Shown piece by piece: positions 6,871-15,814 of a stretch of DNA of 64,000 nt (position 1 is its first letter; each line of letters begins with the position of its first letter). The notes under the pieces were generated by a model, which was not told where the DNA came from, made no database searches, and was given only the letters and a program-made list of their open reading frames with translations. Source of the stretch: Leifsonia poae. Lineage in GTDB: Bacteria; Actinomycetota; Actinomycetes; Actinomycetales; Microbacteriaceae. Made by a program: the position numbers and the translations under genes. The stretch lies in the NCBI RefSeq assembly GCF_027921845.1, contig NZ_BSEN01000006.1, positions 62,001-126,000 of the forward strand. The letters are read 5' to 3'.

Positions 6871-7773
6871 TCAGAGCGCGTGGGCGATTCCGTCGACCAG
6901 GCGGTCGATCACCTCCGGTGCTCCGACGGCTCGGGTCGGGTTGAACTCGCCGATCGACAGGATGCGGAACCGCGGGTCCCGGCAGATCATCGCGAGCGCC
7001 TCGGTGAGCGCCGCGAGGGTGGGGCCCGTGTTGCGCCCGCCCGTGTCCTCGGCGAGTGGCGCATCCGTGAAGTCGAGCACGTCGACGTCGACATGCGCGA
7101 CGATCGGCCCTGGACCGAGCGCCTCGAGGGCACGGGCCGCCGCCGCCCTCGGATCGTGGGCGAGGTCGTCGCTGACGGTCATCTGCAGCCCCAGCGCGTC
7201 CCGGATGCGGCGCTCGCCCGGAGTGGATGCGGACGGCACCACACCGAGCAAGTGCACGTGCTCCGGGGTCAGCAGCGGAGCGGGACCCAGCGCATCCCGC
7301 AGCTCGGGGAGGGCACCGGGAACGTCGAGCAGGTGGGCGAGCCCCATCCAGTCCAGTGCTCCGTCCGTCGTGGTCTGCGGGGTGTTGAGATCGGAGTGGC
7401 GATCGATGTAAAGCAGCGAGGCATCCGGAGCGCGGGGGACCAGCGCGCTCATCGCACCGAGCGCGACGAGGCAGCTGCCGCCGAGCAGGAGCACATCGGC
7501 TCCGTCGTCGAGCGCGGCCCCGACCTTCTCGGCGACGGCCGTGACCGAGGCCACGACGTCGCCGAGGTTCTGAGCGAGCGGATGCTCGTCGTCAGGACTC
7601 CAGATCTGCACCGGCCCGTCACCGGCATCGGTCACCGTGATCCCGCGCGAGCGCAGGCGATCGACCAGCCCGTGCTCCCGCAGGACCGCGGGGGCGAGCT
7701 CCTGCCCCGGGGCGTAGCTCCCCGCGCTGGAGGGGGCTCCCACGATGACGAGCGTGCGGTCGTCGACGGTCAT
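6871..7773 (-). CDS. Arginase/agmatinase superfamily protein with altered metal motif
   Basis: The 300-residue protein has the ureohydrolase fold motifs in order: LLLGGSCLVALG (in place of GGDH or GGNC), LYIDRHSDLN (DxHxD motif kept) and VAHVDVDVLDF (DVDxxDP largely kept, Pro replaced by Phe). The family hydrolyses guanidino or formimino groups at a dinuclear manganese site; the Cys in GGSC in place of the first metal-binding His suggests a divergent or mononuclear site. Substrate unknown. It is the first gene of a pair with the shikimate-dehydrogenase-like gene and diverges from the ROK gene. Confidence 0.83.
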   Translation of the reverse strand: MTVDDRTLVIVGAPSSAGSYAPGQELAPAVLREHGLVDRLRSRGITVTDAGDGPVQIWSPDDEHPLAQNLGDVVASVTAVAEKVGAALDDGADVLLLGGSCLVALGAMSALVPRAPDASLLYIDRHSDLNTPQTTTDGALDWMGLAHLLDVPGALPELRDALGPAPLLTPEHVHLLGVVPSASTPGERRIRDALGLQMTVSDDLAHDPRAAAARALEALGPGPIVAHVDVDVLDFTDAPLAEDTGGRNTGPTLAALTEALAMICRDPRFRILSIGEFNPTRAVGAPEVIDRLVDGIAHAL

Positions 7774-7871
7774 CCGCCCATCCTGCTCCTGTGCGCGCGC
7801 CCGCGCGAGAGAGGAGGACGGGCGAAGCGACCCCGACCGGTCGTGGACCTCGCTCGGGGGTCGACGGATGC

Positions 7872-7885
7872 GTTCACAACTTGAC
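7872..7885. promoter_or_regulatory. Motif shared by ROK gene and sugar ABC operon
   Basis: GTTCACAACTTGAC lies 31 bp upstream of the ROK start and matches GTTCACTATTTGAC at 9152-9165 upstream of the ABC operon at 12 of 14 positions. It may be a ROK operator overlapping a TTGAC -35 element. Confidence 0.5.
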
Positions 7886-7915
7886 TACAACTCACGGATA
7901 TTGCACCCTTATCGC

Positions 7916-9106
7916 ATGACCGCCACTTCGGGTCCGCTCGTCCGTGGCGCACGCAACCCCGGGTCGCAAGGCGCGCTGAGGCACTTGAACCAGGAACGGC
8001 TTTTCGAGTTCCTCCTGGCGAACGGCCCATCGACCCAGGCGGAGCTGGCGCGCGGAACGGGACTCTCGACCGCCACCGTCTCGAACATCGTGCGAGACAT
8101 GGCGGCCAAAGGCGTCGTCGCCACCAGCCCGGTCAACAGCTCAGGGCGGCGCGCCCTCCTCGTGCGGCTGACCGACACCGGCGACATCGCCGTCGGCGTC
8201 GACTTCGGCCGGCGGCACGTGCGCATCGTGCTCGCCACACTCGGCTACGACGTGCTGGCCGAGGAGTCCATCGTGCTCCCGCTCGGCTACGACGTCAGCG
8301 AGAGCCTGACGGCGGCCTCCGAGCTGCTCGACCGGATGCTCGAAGCGGGCGGTTTCGAGCGGCAGTCCGTGCTCGCCGTCGGCGTCGGCATCCCCGGCCC
8401 CATCGACCGCCGCACCGGAACCGTGCTGCAGGGCGCGATCCTGCCCGAGTGGGTCGGAGTGAACCTCCGCGAGCTCGAGGATGCCTTCCGCTTCCCCGTC
8501 ATGGTGGACAACGACGCCAATCTCGGCGCGCTCGGCGAGGTGACCTGGGGCGAGAACCGCGGGGTGCGCAACCTCATGTTCGTGAAGATCGGCTCCGGCA
8601 TCGGCGCGGGCCTGATCCTCAACGGCCAGCCGTACTACGGGTACCTCGGGATCACCGGCGAGCTGGGCCACACGCCCGTCGCCGAGCACGGCATCATCTG
8701 CCGCTGCGGCAACCGCGGATGCCTCGAGACGGTCGCGTCGACGACAGTGATGATCGAGTCCCTGAGTCGTGGAGCAGAGAAGCCGATCGGCACGGCCGAC
8801 ATCGTCAGGCACGGTCTGGCGCGCGACCCGGCGACCCTCAGGATCGTCGGCGACGCGGGGTCGGCGATCGGCCAGGCCATCGCGAACATCGCCAACATCA
8901 TCAACCCTGAGATCGTGCTGATCGGCGGCCCGCTCGCCGGTCTCGGCGATGCCCTGCTCGACCCCATCCAGCACGGGATCCTGCAGAACGCCCTCCCCGC
9001 GATCGGCGAGACGACGACGTTGCGCATGTCGTCCCTCGGCGACCGTGCGGAGTCCCTGGGAGCCGCGGCCCTGGTCATCCAGAGCTCGCTCGCAGGGCAC
9101 GACTGA
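7916..9106 (+). CDS. ROK family transcriptional regulator of sugar uptake
   Basis: The 396-residue protein has an N-terminal winged helix (about 20-75, TQAELARGTGLSTATVSNIV) and a C-terminal ROK sugar-kinase-like domain. The latter shows GVGIPGPID, DNDANLGALGE, GSGIGAGLI, GELGHTPV and the zinc motif CRCGNRGCLE. ROK repressors of this layout bind a sugar and release operators of sugar-uptake genes. The ATG at 7916 gives the usual length. The monosaccharide ABC importer begins 132 bp downstream, and the two upstream regions share a 14-bp motif, so it probably controls both itself and the importer. Confidence 0.9.
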   Translation: MTATSGPLVRGARNPGSQGALRHLNQERLFEFLLANGPSTQAELARGTGLSTATVSNIVRDMAAKGVVATSPVNSSGRRALLVRLTDTGDIAVGVDFGRRHVRIVLATLGYDVLAEESIVLPLGYDVSESLTAASELLDRMLEAGGFERQSVLAVGVGIPGPIDRRTGTVLQGAILPEWVGVNLRELEDAFRFPVMVDNDANLGALGEVTWGENRGVRNLMFVKIGSGIGAGLILNGQPYYGYLGITGELGHTPVAEHGIICRCGNRGCLETVASTTVMIESLSRGAEKPIGTADIVRHGLARDPATLRIVGDAGSAIGQAIANIANIINPEIVLIGGPLAGLGDALLDPIQHGILQNALPAIGETTTLRMSSLGDRAESLGAAALVIQSSLAGHD

Positions 9107-9151
9107 GGTCCACCCCGGCCGAAGCCCGTCAAGTCGTTATCAGGTCGTTGT

Positions 9152-9165
9152 GTTCACTATTTGAC
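9152..9165. promoter_or_regulatory. Candidate ROK operator / -35 region of the ABC operon
   Basis: GTTCACTATTTGAC repeats the motif upstream of the ROK gene. TTGACG (9161-9166) with TTTACT (9185-9190) at an 18-bp spacing is a possible promoter 49 bp ahead of the ATPase start. Confidence 0.5.
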
Positions 9166-9238
9166 GCCAAGGTTGAACGTAGCGTTTACTACTTAGGCAG
9201 ATAGTTCGCTGTAAAGCTATAAACCCGAAGGAGCGACG

Positions 9239-10804
9239 ATGTCGTCGAACGCAGTCATCTTGGAGATGCGCGCGATCACCAAGGAGTTCCCTGGTGTGAA
9301 GGCTCTCGAAGATGTCTCCCTCACCGTGAAGGCCGACGAGATCCACGCGATCTGCGGCGAGAACGGTGCAGGCAAATCAACTCTGATGAAGGTTCTCTCG
9401 GGTGTGTACCCGTACGGGACCTACAGCGGAGAGATCGTCTACAACGGCGAAGAGATGCGCTTCAAGGACATCAAGTCCAGCGAGCAGCAGGGCATCGTCA
9501 TCATCCACCAGGAACTGGCGCTCATCCCGGAGCTCTCGATCACCGAGAACATCTTCCTCGGCAACGAGCCCGGCCGGAGAGGCGTCATCAACTGGCAGGA
9601 GGCCAAGACGCGTGCCGTCGAGCTCCTCGCCCGCGTGGGTCTCACCGACGACCCCGACACCCCCATCAAGAACATCGGTGTCGGCAAGCAGCAGCTCGTC
9701 GAGATCGCCAAGGCGCTCAACAAGTCGGTGAAGCTGCTCATCCTCGACGAGCCGACCGCCGCCCTGAACGAGGCCGAGTCCGCCCACCTCCTCGACCTGA
9801 TCCTCGGACTCAAGTCCAAGGGCATCAGCTCGATCATGATCTCCCACAAGCTCAACGAGATCGAGCGCGTCGCCGACGAGATCACGATCATCCGCGACGG
9901 CCGCACGATCGAGACGCTCAACGTGAAGGCAGACGGCGTCGACGAGGACCGCATCATCCGCGGGATGGTCGGCCGCACGCTCGAGAGCCGCTTCCCGGAG
10001 CACACGCCGAACATCGGCGAGAAGTTCTTCGAGGTGAAGGACTGGGTCGTGCAGCACCCGCAGATCACCGAGCGGCTCGTGGTCAAGAACTCGAGCTTCT
10101 TCGTGCGTCGCGGCGAGATCGTCGGCTTCGCCGGCCTCATGGGCGCCGGCCGCACCGAGCTCGCGATGAGCGTGTTCGGCCGCTCCTACGGGAACTTCGT
10201 CTCCGGCGAGCTCTACAAAGACGGCAAGGAGATCCAGGTCCGCAACGTCAGCGAGGCCATCGACGAAGGCATGGCCTACGTGAGCGAGGACCGCAAGGTG
10301 CTCGGCCTCAACCTGCTCGACGACATCAAAGAGTCCATCGTCTCGGCGAAGCTCAAGAAGATCTCGAAGTTCAACGTCGTCAACGACGAGGAAGAGCACA
10401 AGGTCGCCGAGGAGTACCGCAAGAGCCTCCGGATCAAGACCCCGGATGTCGACCGCGGCGTCAGCACCCTCTCCGGTGGAAACCAGCAGAAGGTCGTGCT
10501 GGCCAAGTGGATGTTCACCGACCCCGACCTGCTCATCCTCGACGAGCCCACCCGAGGGATCGACGTCGGCGCGAAATACGAGATCTACGGCATCATCCAG
10601 CAGCTGGCCTCGCAGGGGAAGGGCGTCATCGTCATCTCCTCCGAGCTGCCCGAGCTGCTCGGCATCTCCGATCGCATCTACACGATCTTCGAGGGTCAGA
10701 TCACCAATGAGCTTCCGATCAGCGAAGCAACCCCCGAAACACTCCTGAAAAGCATGACATCCGCCACGAAGAGGCCCGTTACGAAGGGTGCATCCCACTC
10801 ATGA
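9239..10804 (+). CDS. mmsA: Monosaccharide ABC importer, ATP-binding protein
   Basis: The 521-residue protein contains two fused ABC domains, as in XylG/MmsA/GguA-type sugar importers. The first has Walker [10 protein letters not shown] and Walker [12 protein letters not shown], with [14 protein letters not shown] at the signature position. The second has a degenerate Walker A ([10 protein letters not shown]), a full signature [15 protein letters not shown] and [12 protein letters not shown]. It energises import through the permease encoded next. Its stop overlaps the permease start (ATGA). AAGGAGCG precedes the ATG. The mms-type naming is by resemblance; xylose or galactose import is equally possible. 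Confidence 0.92.
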   Translation: MSSNAVILEMRAITKEFPGVKALEDVSLTVKADEIHAICGENGAGKSTLMKVLSGVYPYGTYSGEIVYNGEEMRFKDIKSSEQQGIVIIHQELALIPELSITENIFLGNEPGRRGVINWQEAKTRAVELLARVGLTDDPDTPIKNIGVGKQQLVEIAKALNKSVKLLILDEPTAALNEAESAHLLDLILGLKSKGISSIMISHKLNEIERVADEITIIRDGRTIETLNVKADGVDEDRIIRGMVGRTLESRFPEHTPNIGEKFFEVKDWVVQHPQITERLVVKNSSFFVRRGEIVGFAGLMGAGRTELAMSVFGRSYGNFVSGELYKDGKEIQVRNVSEAIDEGMAYVSEDRKVLGLNLLDDIKESIVSAKLKKISKFNVVNDEEEHKVAEEYRKSLRIKTPDVDRGVSTLSGGNQQKVVLAKWMFTDPDLLILDEPTRGIDVGAKYEIYGIIQQLASQGKGVIVISSELPELLGISDRIYTIFEGQITNELPISEATPETLLKSMTSATKRPVTKGASHS

Positions 10805-12138
10805 CCACACAGATCCCCGAAAAGAAGAAGTCCGGAGGAATCCGCGACCTCGGCAAGATGTTCGGCGGCGGCCAGTCCACCGGTCGCCAGTTCGGCATCC
10901 TCGGCGCCCTGGTCGTCATCATCATCTTCTTCGAGATCCTCACCGGCGGTAAGACGCTCGAGCCGGTCAACCTGATCAACATGGTCAATCAGAACGCCTA
11001 CGTTCTGATCCTCGCCATCGGCATGGTCATGGTCATCATCGCCGGGCACATCGACCTGTCGGTCGGCTCGGTGGCGGCGGTCGTCGGCATCATCGTCGCC
11101 AAGTCGATGAACGACTGGCACGTGCCGTGGCCGCTCGCGATCCTGCTCGGCCTGGTCATCGGTGTGCTCATCGGCGCCTGGCAGGGCTGGTGGGTCGCCT
11201 ACGTCGGTGTCCCCGCCTTCATCGTGACCCTGGCCGGCATGCTCATCTTCCGTGGCCTGAACCAGCTGATCGGCAACGCGAACACCATCCCGGTGCCCGA
11301 CGGCTTCACCTACATCGGCGGCGGCTTCCTGCCCGACTGGGGACCCGACTTCGGCTACAACAACTCGACGCTGCTGCTCGGACTGATCATCGCGGTCGTC
11401 ATCGCGTACATGGAGATCCGCCGCCGCCGCACCCAGACCAAGATGGGCTCGGAGAAGGCGCCCCTCTGGGTCAGCATCTTCAAGGTGGTCATCCTCGACG
11501 CGGTCGTCATCTACGCCGCCTTCCTGTTCGCAGGCGGCCGCATCGGCACCAGCTTCCCGGTGTCGGGCGTCATCCTCGGCATTCTCGTGATCCTGTACTC
11601 GTTCATCACCCGCAACACGATCTTCGGACGTCACATCTACGCGGTCGGCGGCAACTGGCACGCGGCCGAGCTCTCCGGCGTCAAGATCAAGCGCATCAAC
11701 TTCTTCGTGATGATGAACATGTCGGTGCTCGCCGCGCTTGCCGGCATGATCGCGGTCGCCCGCTCGATCTCGTCGGGCCCGCAGGACGGCCTCGGCTGGG
11801 AGCTCGACGCCATCGCCGCTGTCTTCATCGGTGGCGCCGCCGTCTCCGGTGGTATCGGTACCGTCGCCGGGTCCATCATCGGTGGTCTCGTCATCGCGGT
11901 CCTGAACAACGGCCTGCAGCTGCTCGGTGTCACCTCCGACAAGGTCCAGATCATCAAGGGCCTCGTGCTCCTCGTGGCGGTCGGTGTCGACGTCTACTCC
12001 AAGCGCACGGGAGGTCGGTCGCTGATAGGCCGGTTCAGTCGCAAGGAACGCGAGGCCGCGGCCGTCGGGGCCGACCAGCCAGAGGTCCTGCCGACCGGCG
12101 ACTCCGCCGAGGCGAGCAGCCGCTCCCTCTCCCACTAG
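10801..12138 (+). CDS. mmsB: Monosaccharide ABC importer, permease
   Basis: The 445-residue polytopic protein has the pattern of XylH/MmsB permeases: [20 protein letters not shown] early, [16 protein letters not shown], and late [18 protein letters not shown]. It is longer than RbsC-type permeases because of an extra hydrophilic insertion near the middle ([17 protein letters not shown]), as in XylH-type members. It forms the transmembrane channel with the upstream ATPase. Its start overlaps the ATPase stop and the binding-protein gene follows after 66 bp. Confidence 0.92.
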   Translation: MTTQIPEKKKSGGIRDLGKMFGGGQSTGRQFGILGALVVIIIFFEILTGGKTLEPVNLINMVNQNAYVLILAIGMVMVIIAGHIDLSVGSVAAVVGIIVAKSMNDWHVPWPLAILLGLVIGVLIGAWQGWWVAYVGVPAFIVTLAGMLIFRGLNQLIGNANTIPVPDGFTYIGGGFLPDWGPDFGYNNSTLLLGLIIAVVIAYMEIRRRRTQTKMGSEKAPLWVSIFKVVILDAVVIYAAFLFAGGRIGTSFPVSGVILGILVILYSFITRNTIFGRHIYAVGGNWHAAELSGVKIKRINFFVMMNMSVLAALAGMIAVARSISSGPQDGLGWELDAIAAVFIGGAAVSGGIGTVAGSIIGGLVIAVLNNGLQLLGVTSDKVQIIKGLVLLVAVGVDVYSKRTGGRSLIGRFSRKEREAAAVGADQPEVLPTGDSAEASSRSLSH

Positions 12139-12204
12139 AACTTCGTTTCTGCACCACAACACAACAATCCCTGCACCATCCAAAAAGAGAAAGTGAAAGT
12201 ACAC

Positions 12205-13296
12205 ATGCGCAAAATCGCACTCGCGACAGTGGCCGTCGCTGCTGCCGCCGCGCTCGCCCTGTCGGGCTGCTCGAGCCGCGGATCGGGTTCCGACTCGTCC
12301 GCTGCGGGCTTCGACAAGGGCGCGACCATCGGTGTCGCCCTCCCGACTAAGACGTCGGAGAACTGGGTGCTCGCCGGTGACCTGTTCACCAACGGGCTGA
12401 AGGACGCCGGCTTCAAGGGCGACGTGCAGTACGCCGGAGCATCCGGTGCTGTCGCCGACCAGCAGTCGCAGATCCAGTCGATGATCACCAACGGGGCCAA
12501 GGTCGTCATCATCGGTGCCGTCGACGGTGGCCAGCTGGCCGCTCAGGCGAAGGCTGCACATGATGCAGGCGCCAAGGTCATCGCGTACGACCGCCTCATC
12601 CTGAACTCGCCGGACGTCGACTACTACGTCGCGTACGACAACGAGAAGGTCGGCGAACTGCAGGGTCAGGCCCTGCTCGACGGCATGGCCAAGAAGTACC
12701 CGGGTAAGAAGAACTTCAACATCGAGCTCTTCTCCGGTTCGCCCGACGACGCCAACTCGGCCGTCTTCTTCAACGGCGCCATGAAGGTCCTCCAGCCGAA
12801 GATCGACGACGGCACCCTGAAGGTCGTCTCCGGTCAGACCGACATCAAGCAGACGGCTACCCAGGGCTGGCTGCCGGCCAACGCGCAGACCCGCATGGAC
12901 ACCCTGCTTGCCAAGAGCTACGGTTCGACCGAGCTCAACGGTGTGCTGTCGCCGAACGACACCCTGGCCCGCGCCATCATCACCTCGGTGAAGGGTGCAG
13001 GCAAGCCGGTCCCGACCGTCACCGGTCAGGACTCCGAGGCCGAGTCGGTCAAGTCGATCATGGCGGGCGAGCAGTACTCGACCATCAACAAGGACACCCG
13101 CAACCTGGTCAAGCAGGCCATCGCGATGGTGACCTCGCTCTCGAAGGGCGACAAGGCGGAGACCAACGACGACAAGTCGTACGACAACGGCAAGAAGGTC
13201 GTTCCGGCCTTCCTGCTGAAGCCGGTCATCGTCACCAAGGAGAACGCGGCCGAGGCGTACGCCAACGACCCGACCCTCGAGCCGCTGACCAAGTAG
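12205..13296 (+). CDS. chvE: Monosaccharide ABC importer, sugar-binding lipoprotein
   Basis: The 363-residue protein has a signal peptide ending in the lipobox LSGC, then a periplasmic-binding-protein type 1 fold: GVALPTKTSENWVLAGD at the start, VVIIGAVDGGQLA, VIAYDRLILNSPDVDYYVAYDN and a late VTGQDSEAESVKSI. The DRLI segment and overall layout match ChvE/XylF-like aldose-binding proteins. It delivers monosaccharide to the two upstream proteins. I chose the ATG at 12205; a GTG four codons upstream would sit too close to the AGAGAAAG ribosome site. A strong terminator follows. Confidence 0.9.
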   Translation: MRKIALATVAVAAAAALALSGCSSRGSGSDSSAAGFDKGATIGVALPTKTSENWVLAGDLFTNGLKDAGFKGDVQYAGASGAVADQQSQIQSMITNGAKVVIIGAVDGGQLAAQAKAAHDAGAKVIAYDRLILNSPDVDYYVAYDNEKVGELQGQALLDGMAKKYPGKKNFNIELFSGSPDDANSAVFFNGAMKVLQPKIDDGTLKVVSGQTDIKQTATQGWLPANAQTRMDTLLAKSYGSTELNGVLSPNDTLARAIITSVKGAGKPVPTVTGQDSEAESVKSIMAGEQYSTINKDTRNLVKQAIAMVTSLSKGDKAETNDDKSYDNGKKVVPAFLLKPVIVTKENAAEAYANDPTLEPLTK

Positions 13297-13329
13297 TCAA
13301 CGACTCACCGTCTCGCTGAGACGACGAGC

Positions 13330-13357
13330 GGGCCGGATCCCTTCGGGGGTCCGGCCC
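13330..13357 (+). terminator. Intrinsic terminator of the sugar ABC operon
   Basis: GGGCCGGA pairs with TCCGGCCC around a CTTCGG-containing loop, followed directly by TTTCT, 33 bp after the binding-protein stop. Confidence 0.85.
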
Positions 13358-13408
13358 TTTCTCTGTCCGGCGAGTGGCTCCGCGGTGCGCGGCCGCCCGC
13401 ACACGAGT

Positions 13409-13440
13409 AGGGCCGGAGCGGATGATTCCGCTCCGGCCCT
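13409..13440. terminator. Second hairpin terminator
   Basis: A perfect 14-bp stem (13409-13422 with 13427-13440) and a 4-nt loop, 80 bp after the first terminator. It has no T-run and may act in either direction. The 336-bp gap 13297-13633 holds these two hairpins and the inverted repeat at 13538; I see no gene in it. Confidence 0.7.
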
Positions 13441-13537
13441 GGTCACCCCCCGGTGTCCCCCAGCTGATTGCTGACTCTCACGTTATGGCCAGGTCGCTCG
13501 CACCGGCATCCGGGCTGGCACGGATCTTTCCCATCCA

Positions 13538-13600
13538 TTGAGGGGCGGCGAACGCAGGTAAACACGCCGTGCGACCATGCGTTCGCCGCCCCTCAACGAA
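13538..13600. repeat. Long perfect inverted repeat, GGCGGC-AACGCA family
   Basis: Perfect 19-bp arms (13538-13556 and 13578-13596), TTGAGGGGCGGCGAACGCA against its complement, around a 21-nt loop. The right arm continues CGAA, as in the copy at 4885-4950. It lies 34 bp upstream of the methyltransferase start. Confidence 0.88.
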
Positions 13601-13633
13601 GGAAGACTCGAGCCGTCTGAGAGGATCGGGAGA

Positions 13634-14410
13634 GTGAGGCGAGCAGACGGAAGCGCGGGCGACGCGGACTACGGAACGATCGGACGCGGCTACACGTACT
13701 ACCGTCGGCCCGATCCTGCGATCGCGTCGGCGATCGTCGCAGCACTCGGCGATGCCGCGACCGTCGTGAATGTCGGAGCGGGCGCCGGCTCCTACGAACC
13801 GCATGACCGAGCTGTGACCGCGGTCGAACCCTCCGCCTCGATGCGAGCACAGCGGCCCGCCTCGCTGCCGGTTGCCCTGGATGCCACGGCCGAGCAGCTC
13901 CCGTTCGCCTCCGGTTCCTTCGACGCGGCCATGACCACGTTCTCCGTGCACCAGTGGGGAGACCTCGCCGCTGGGCTGGCCGAGCTGCGACGGGTGGCGA
14001 CCGGCCCGGTCGTCGTGCTCACCTGCGATCCGGATACCCTCGACCGGTTCTGGCTCGCCGACTACGCGCCCGAGGTGATCGCGACCGAAGCGCGACGCTA
14101 TCCCCGGCCCGCGCTCATCGCCGAGCTGGTCGGCGGGCAGACGACCGTCACGACGGTGCCGATCCCGCTCGACTGCAGCGACGGCTTCGGCGAGGCGTAC
14201 TACGGACGCCCGGAGCTGCTGCTCGATCCCGGCGCTCGGCTGGCGAACTCGGCTTGGAGCTTCGTGGGACCGGAGGTGGAGGAACGGTTCGAGCGCCGTC
14301 TGCGCGACGACCTCGCATCCGGAGCCTGGGACGCCCGGTACGGCGCGTTGCGCACCACGCCGGAGTTCCTCGGCTCCCTCGTCCTCATCGTCGCGCGCCC
14401 CTCAACGTGA
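13634..14410 (+). CDS. Class I SAM-dependent methyltransferase
   Basis: The 258-residue protein has the Rossmann methyltransferase core: motif I VVNVGAGAGSYE, an acidic strand-2 end (TAVEPS), LPFASGSFDAAMTTFSVHQW covering motifs II-III, and FWLADYAPEV in the substrate half. This is the Methyltransf_11/UbiE-like group; the acceptor cannot be predicted. I chose GTG at 13634 because upstream in-frame codons run into the inverted repeat. The gene is bracketed by the repeat at 13538 and by a fragment of the same arm at its 3' end, whose bases encode its last residues. Confidence 0.82.
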   Translation: MRRADGSAGDADYGTIGRGYTYYRRPDPAIASAIVAALGDAATVVNVGAGAGSYEPHDRAVTAVEPSASMRAQRPASLPVALDATAEQLPFASGSFDAAMTTFSVHQWGDLAAGLAELRRVATGPVVVLTCDPDTLDRFWLADYAPEVIATEARRYPRPALIAELVGGQTTVTTVPIPLDCSDGFGEAYYGRPELLLDPGARLANSAWSFVGPEVEERFERRLRDDLASGAWDARYGALRTTPEFLGSLVLIVARPST

Positions 14411-14418
14411 GAACGTTG
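14396..14418. repeat. Arm fragment of the palindromic element plus hairpin
   Basis: GCCCCTCAACG (14397-14407) repeats the outer arm of the elements at 4885 and 13538, and overlaps a CAACGT-GAGA-ACGTTG hairpin (14403-14418). It spans the methyltransferase stop and could be a remnant copy or a terminator. Confidence 0.45.
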
Positions 14419-14420
14419 CC

Positions 14421-14945
14421 TCAGGCATGCTCGGCCGGCTCGGTGCGGCGGAGTATCTGCGCGACCGACCGTGGGAAGACGAGGAGCAGCAGCACCAGCA
14501 GCACGAGCACGACGCAGGCGGCCGTGATGGCCGCGGTGCGGTTGAGGGTGACGTCGAAGATGAAGAACACGACGCCCGTGGTGAGCACCGCGACCAGAGC
14601 CAGCGTCGCGCGCAGCAGGATGTTCGCGATCACCACCGCCCGCACCTTCTCGTGGCGACGGAAGAGCTGACGGTGCAGCGCCACGGGGGCGAGCGCGAGC
14701 GCCGTGCACGCGGCCGCGATCACCACGAGCGCCAGGTAGAAGCCGACCTGAAACGTGTCCAGCTCGTGGAACCGCTGCTGGAACACGATCGAGAGCAGGA
14801 ACCCGCTGATGATCTGGGTTCCGGTCTGGGTCACCCGCAACTCCTGAAGGATCTCGGCCCAGTTCCGGTCGGCGCGTTGGGACGCGCTCTCGTCGCGTCC
14901 GTCGGTGGGGTCGATGTCGATGCCTCGGCCCGTCGATTCGGCCAT
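14421..14945 (-). CDS. DUF6328-like membrane protein
   Basis: The 174-residue protein has a hydrophilic start with NWAEILQELRVTQTGTQIISGFLL, the hallmark of the DUF6328 family, followed by four membrane segments (about 47-62, 75-95, 115-140 and 143-165). Function unknown. Its ATG overlaps the stop of the upstream gene (TGATG), so the two are translationally coupled. It ends tail to tail with the methyltransferase gene, 10 bp apart. Confidence 0.85.
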   Translation of the reverse strand: MAESTGRGIDIDPTDGRDESASQRADRNWAEILQELRVTQTGTQIISGFLLSIVFQQRFHELDTFQVGFYLALVVIAAACTALALAPVALHRQLFRRHEKVRAVVIANILLRATLALVAVLTTGVVFFIFDVTLNRTAAITAACVVLVLLVLLLLVFPRSVAQILRRTEPAEHA

Positions 14946-15340
14946 CACTGCCTCCCGGATGTCGTGCGCTCCATCGTGCCCGCCGCTGTCCGTCTGCGCA
15001 ATGAGGCGCGGTAGAAGCGGACGAGGTCGGCGGCCGGAGGGCGGCGCCGGTCCATCGTGGTCGCATCCGTCCGCTTGGCGGCGAGATGGTGGCGCCACGA
15101 CTCGGCCGCGCAGCGGTGGTCCCAGCCGGCGGCGGCAGCGGCCTCGAGCGTGCGGCACCAGCCGATCAGTTCGCGCCCCTCGGACCGCGCCGCCCACGTG
15201 ACCACCCGGAACCAGACATCCGGATGATTGGGGTCACCGAACGCGAAGCGGCGCACGACCGCATACGGCGTGTCCATCGCGCCCTGCCGCAGCAGCCACT
15301 CCGACGCGTGCGCGTTGGCGACGGGATGCCACGGGGCCAC
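14945..15340 (-). CDS. Conserved-looking hypothetical protein
   Basis: A 131-residue soluble protein, rich in Arg, Ala, Trp and His (MAPWHPVANAHASEWLL at the start, FGDPNHPDVWFRVVTWAARS in the middle). I recognise no domain. It is coupled to the downstream DUF6328 gene by a TGATG overlap. The clear coupling supports that it is translated. Confidence 0.7.
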   Translation of the reverse strand: MAPWHPVANAHASEWLLRQGAMDTPYAVVRRFAFGDPNHPDVWFRVVTWAARSEGRELIGWCRTLEAAAAAGWDHRCAAESWRHHLAAKRTDATTMDRRRPPAADLVRFYRASLRRRTAAGTMERTTSGRQ

Positions 15341-15508
15341 TGCTCTCCTTCATACCTGGTGCGCAGCCCGGCCCGCTGCACTCACAGAGTACGAACGGCC
15401 GCCGACACCCGTCGTTCGCGAGCGGCCCGATCCGCCGAGCGGTGCCGAAAGTCGCTCATTCGGCGGGAATGGACGACATTCCGCACCTCGCGCGCGGAGG
15501 GGTTGTTG

Positions 15509-15814
15509 TCAGGGGATGAGCCGGATGAGCGCGGCGACGACGGCCGCGGCGGGAACGACCACGATGAACGGGACGCGCAGGGCGTAGAGGCCCGCCGCGA
15601 TCGCCAGGGCCGGGATGCGCGCATCCAGCACGAGCCCCTGGCCGGCGCCGAACGTCTGCACGCAGATGAGAGCGGCGAGCAGCGCTGCCGTGAGGAGGTC
15701 GCTGATCCGCGCGACCGTCGGATGGTCGAGCGCCTTCGGCGGCACGAGCCAGCCCACCGCTTTCAGGGCGAGCACCGCGATCGACGCGAGCAGGATGATG
15801 TTCCAGGTCGTCAC
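15509..15814 (-). CDS. azlD: Branched-chain amino acid exporter small subunit
   Basis: The 101-residue membrane protein has three to four hydrophobic segments and LKAVGWLVPPKAL early, typical of AzlD. With AzlC it exports branched-chain amino acids or analogues. Its GTG start overlaps the last 4 bp of azlC. The 168 bp upstream of this gene's stop, up to 15508, hold no gene I can support. Confidence 0.88.
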   Translation of the reverse strand: MTTWNIILLASIAVLALKAVGWLVPPKALDHPTVARISDLLTAALLAALICVQTFGAGQGLVLDARIPALAIAAGLYALRVPFIVVVPAAAVVAALIRLIP

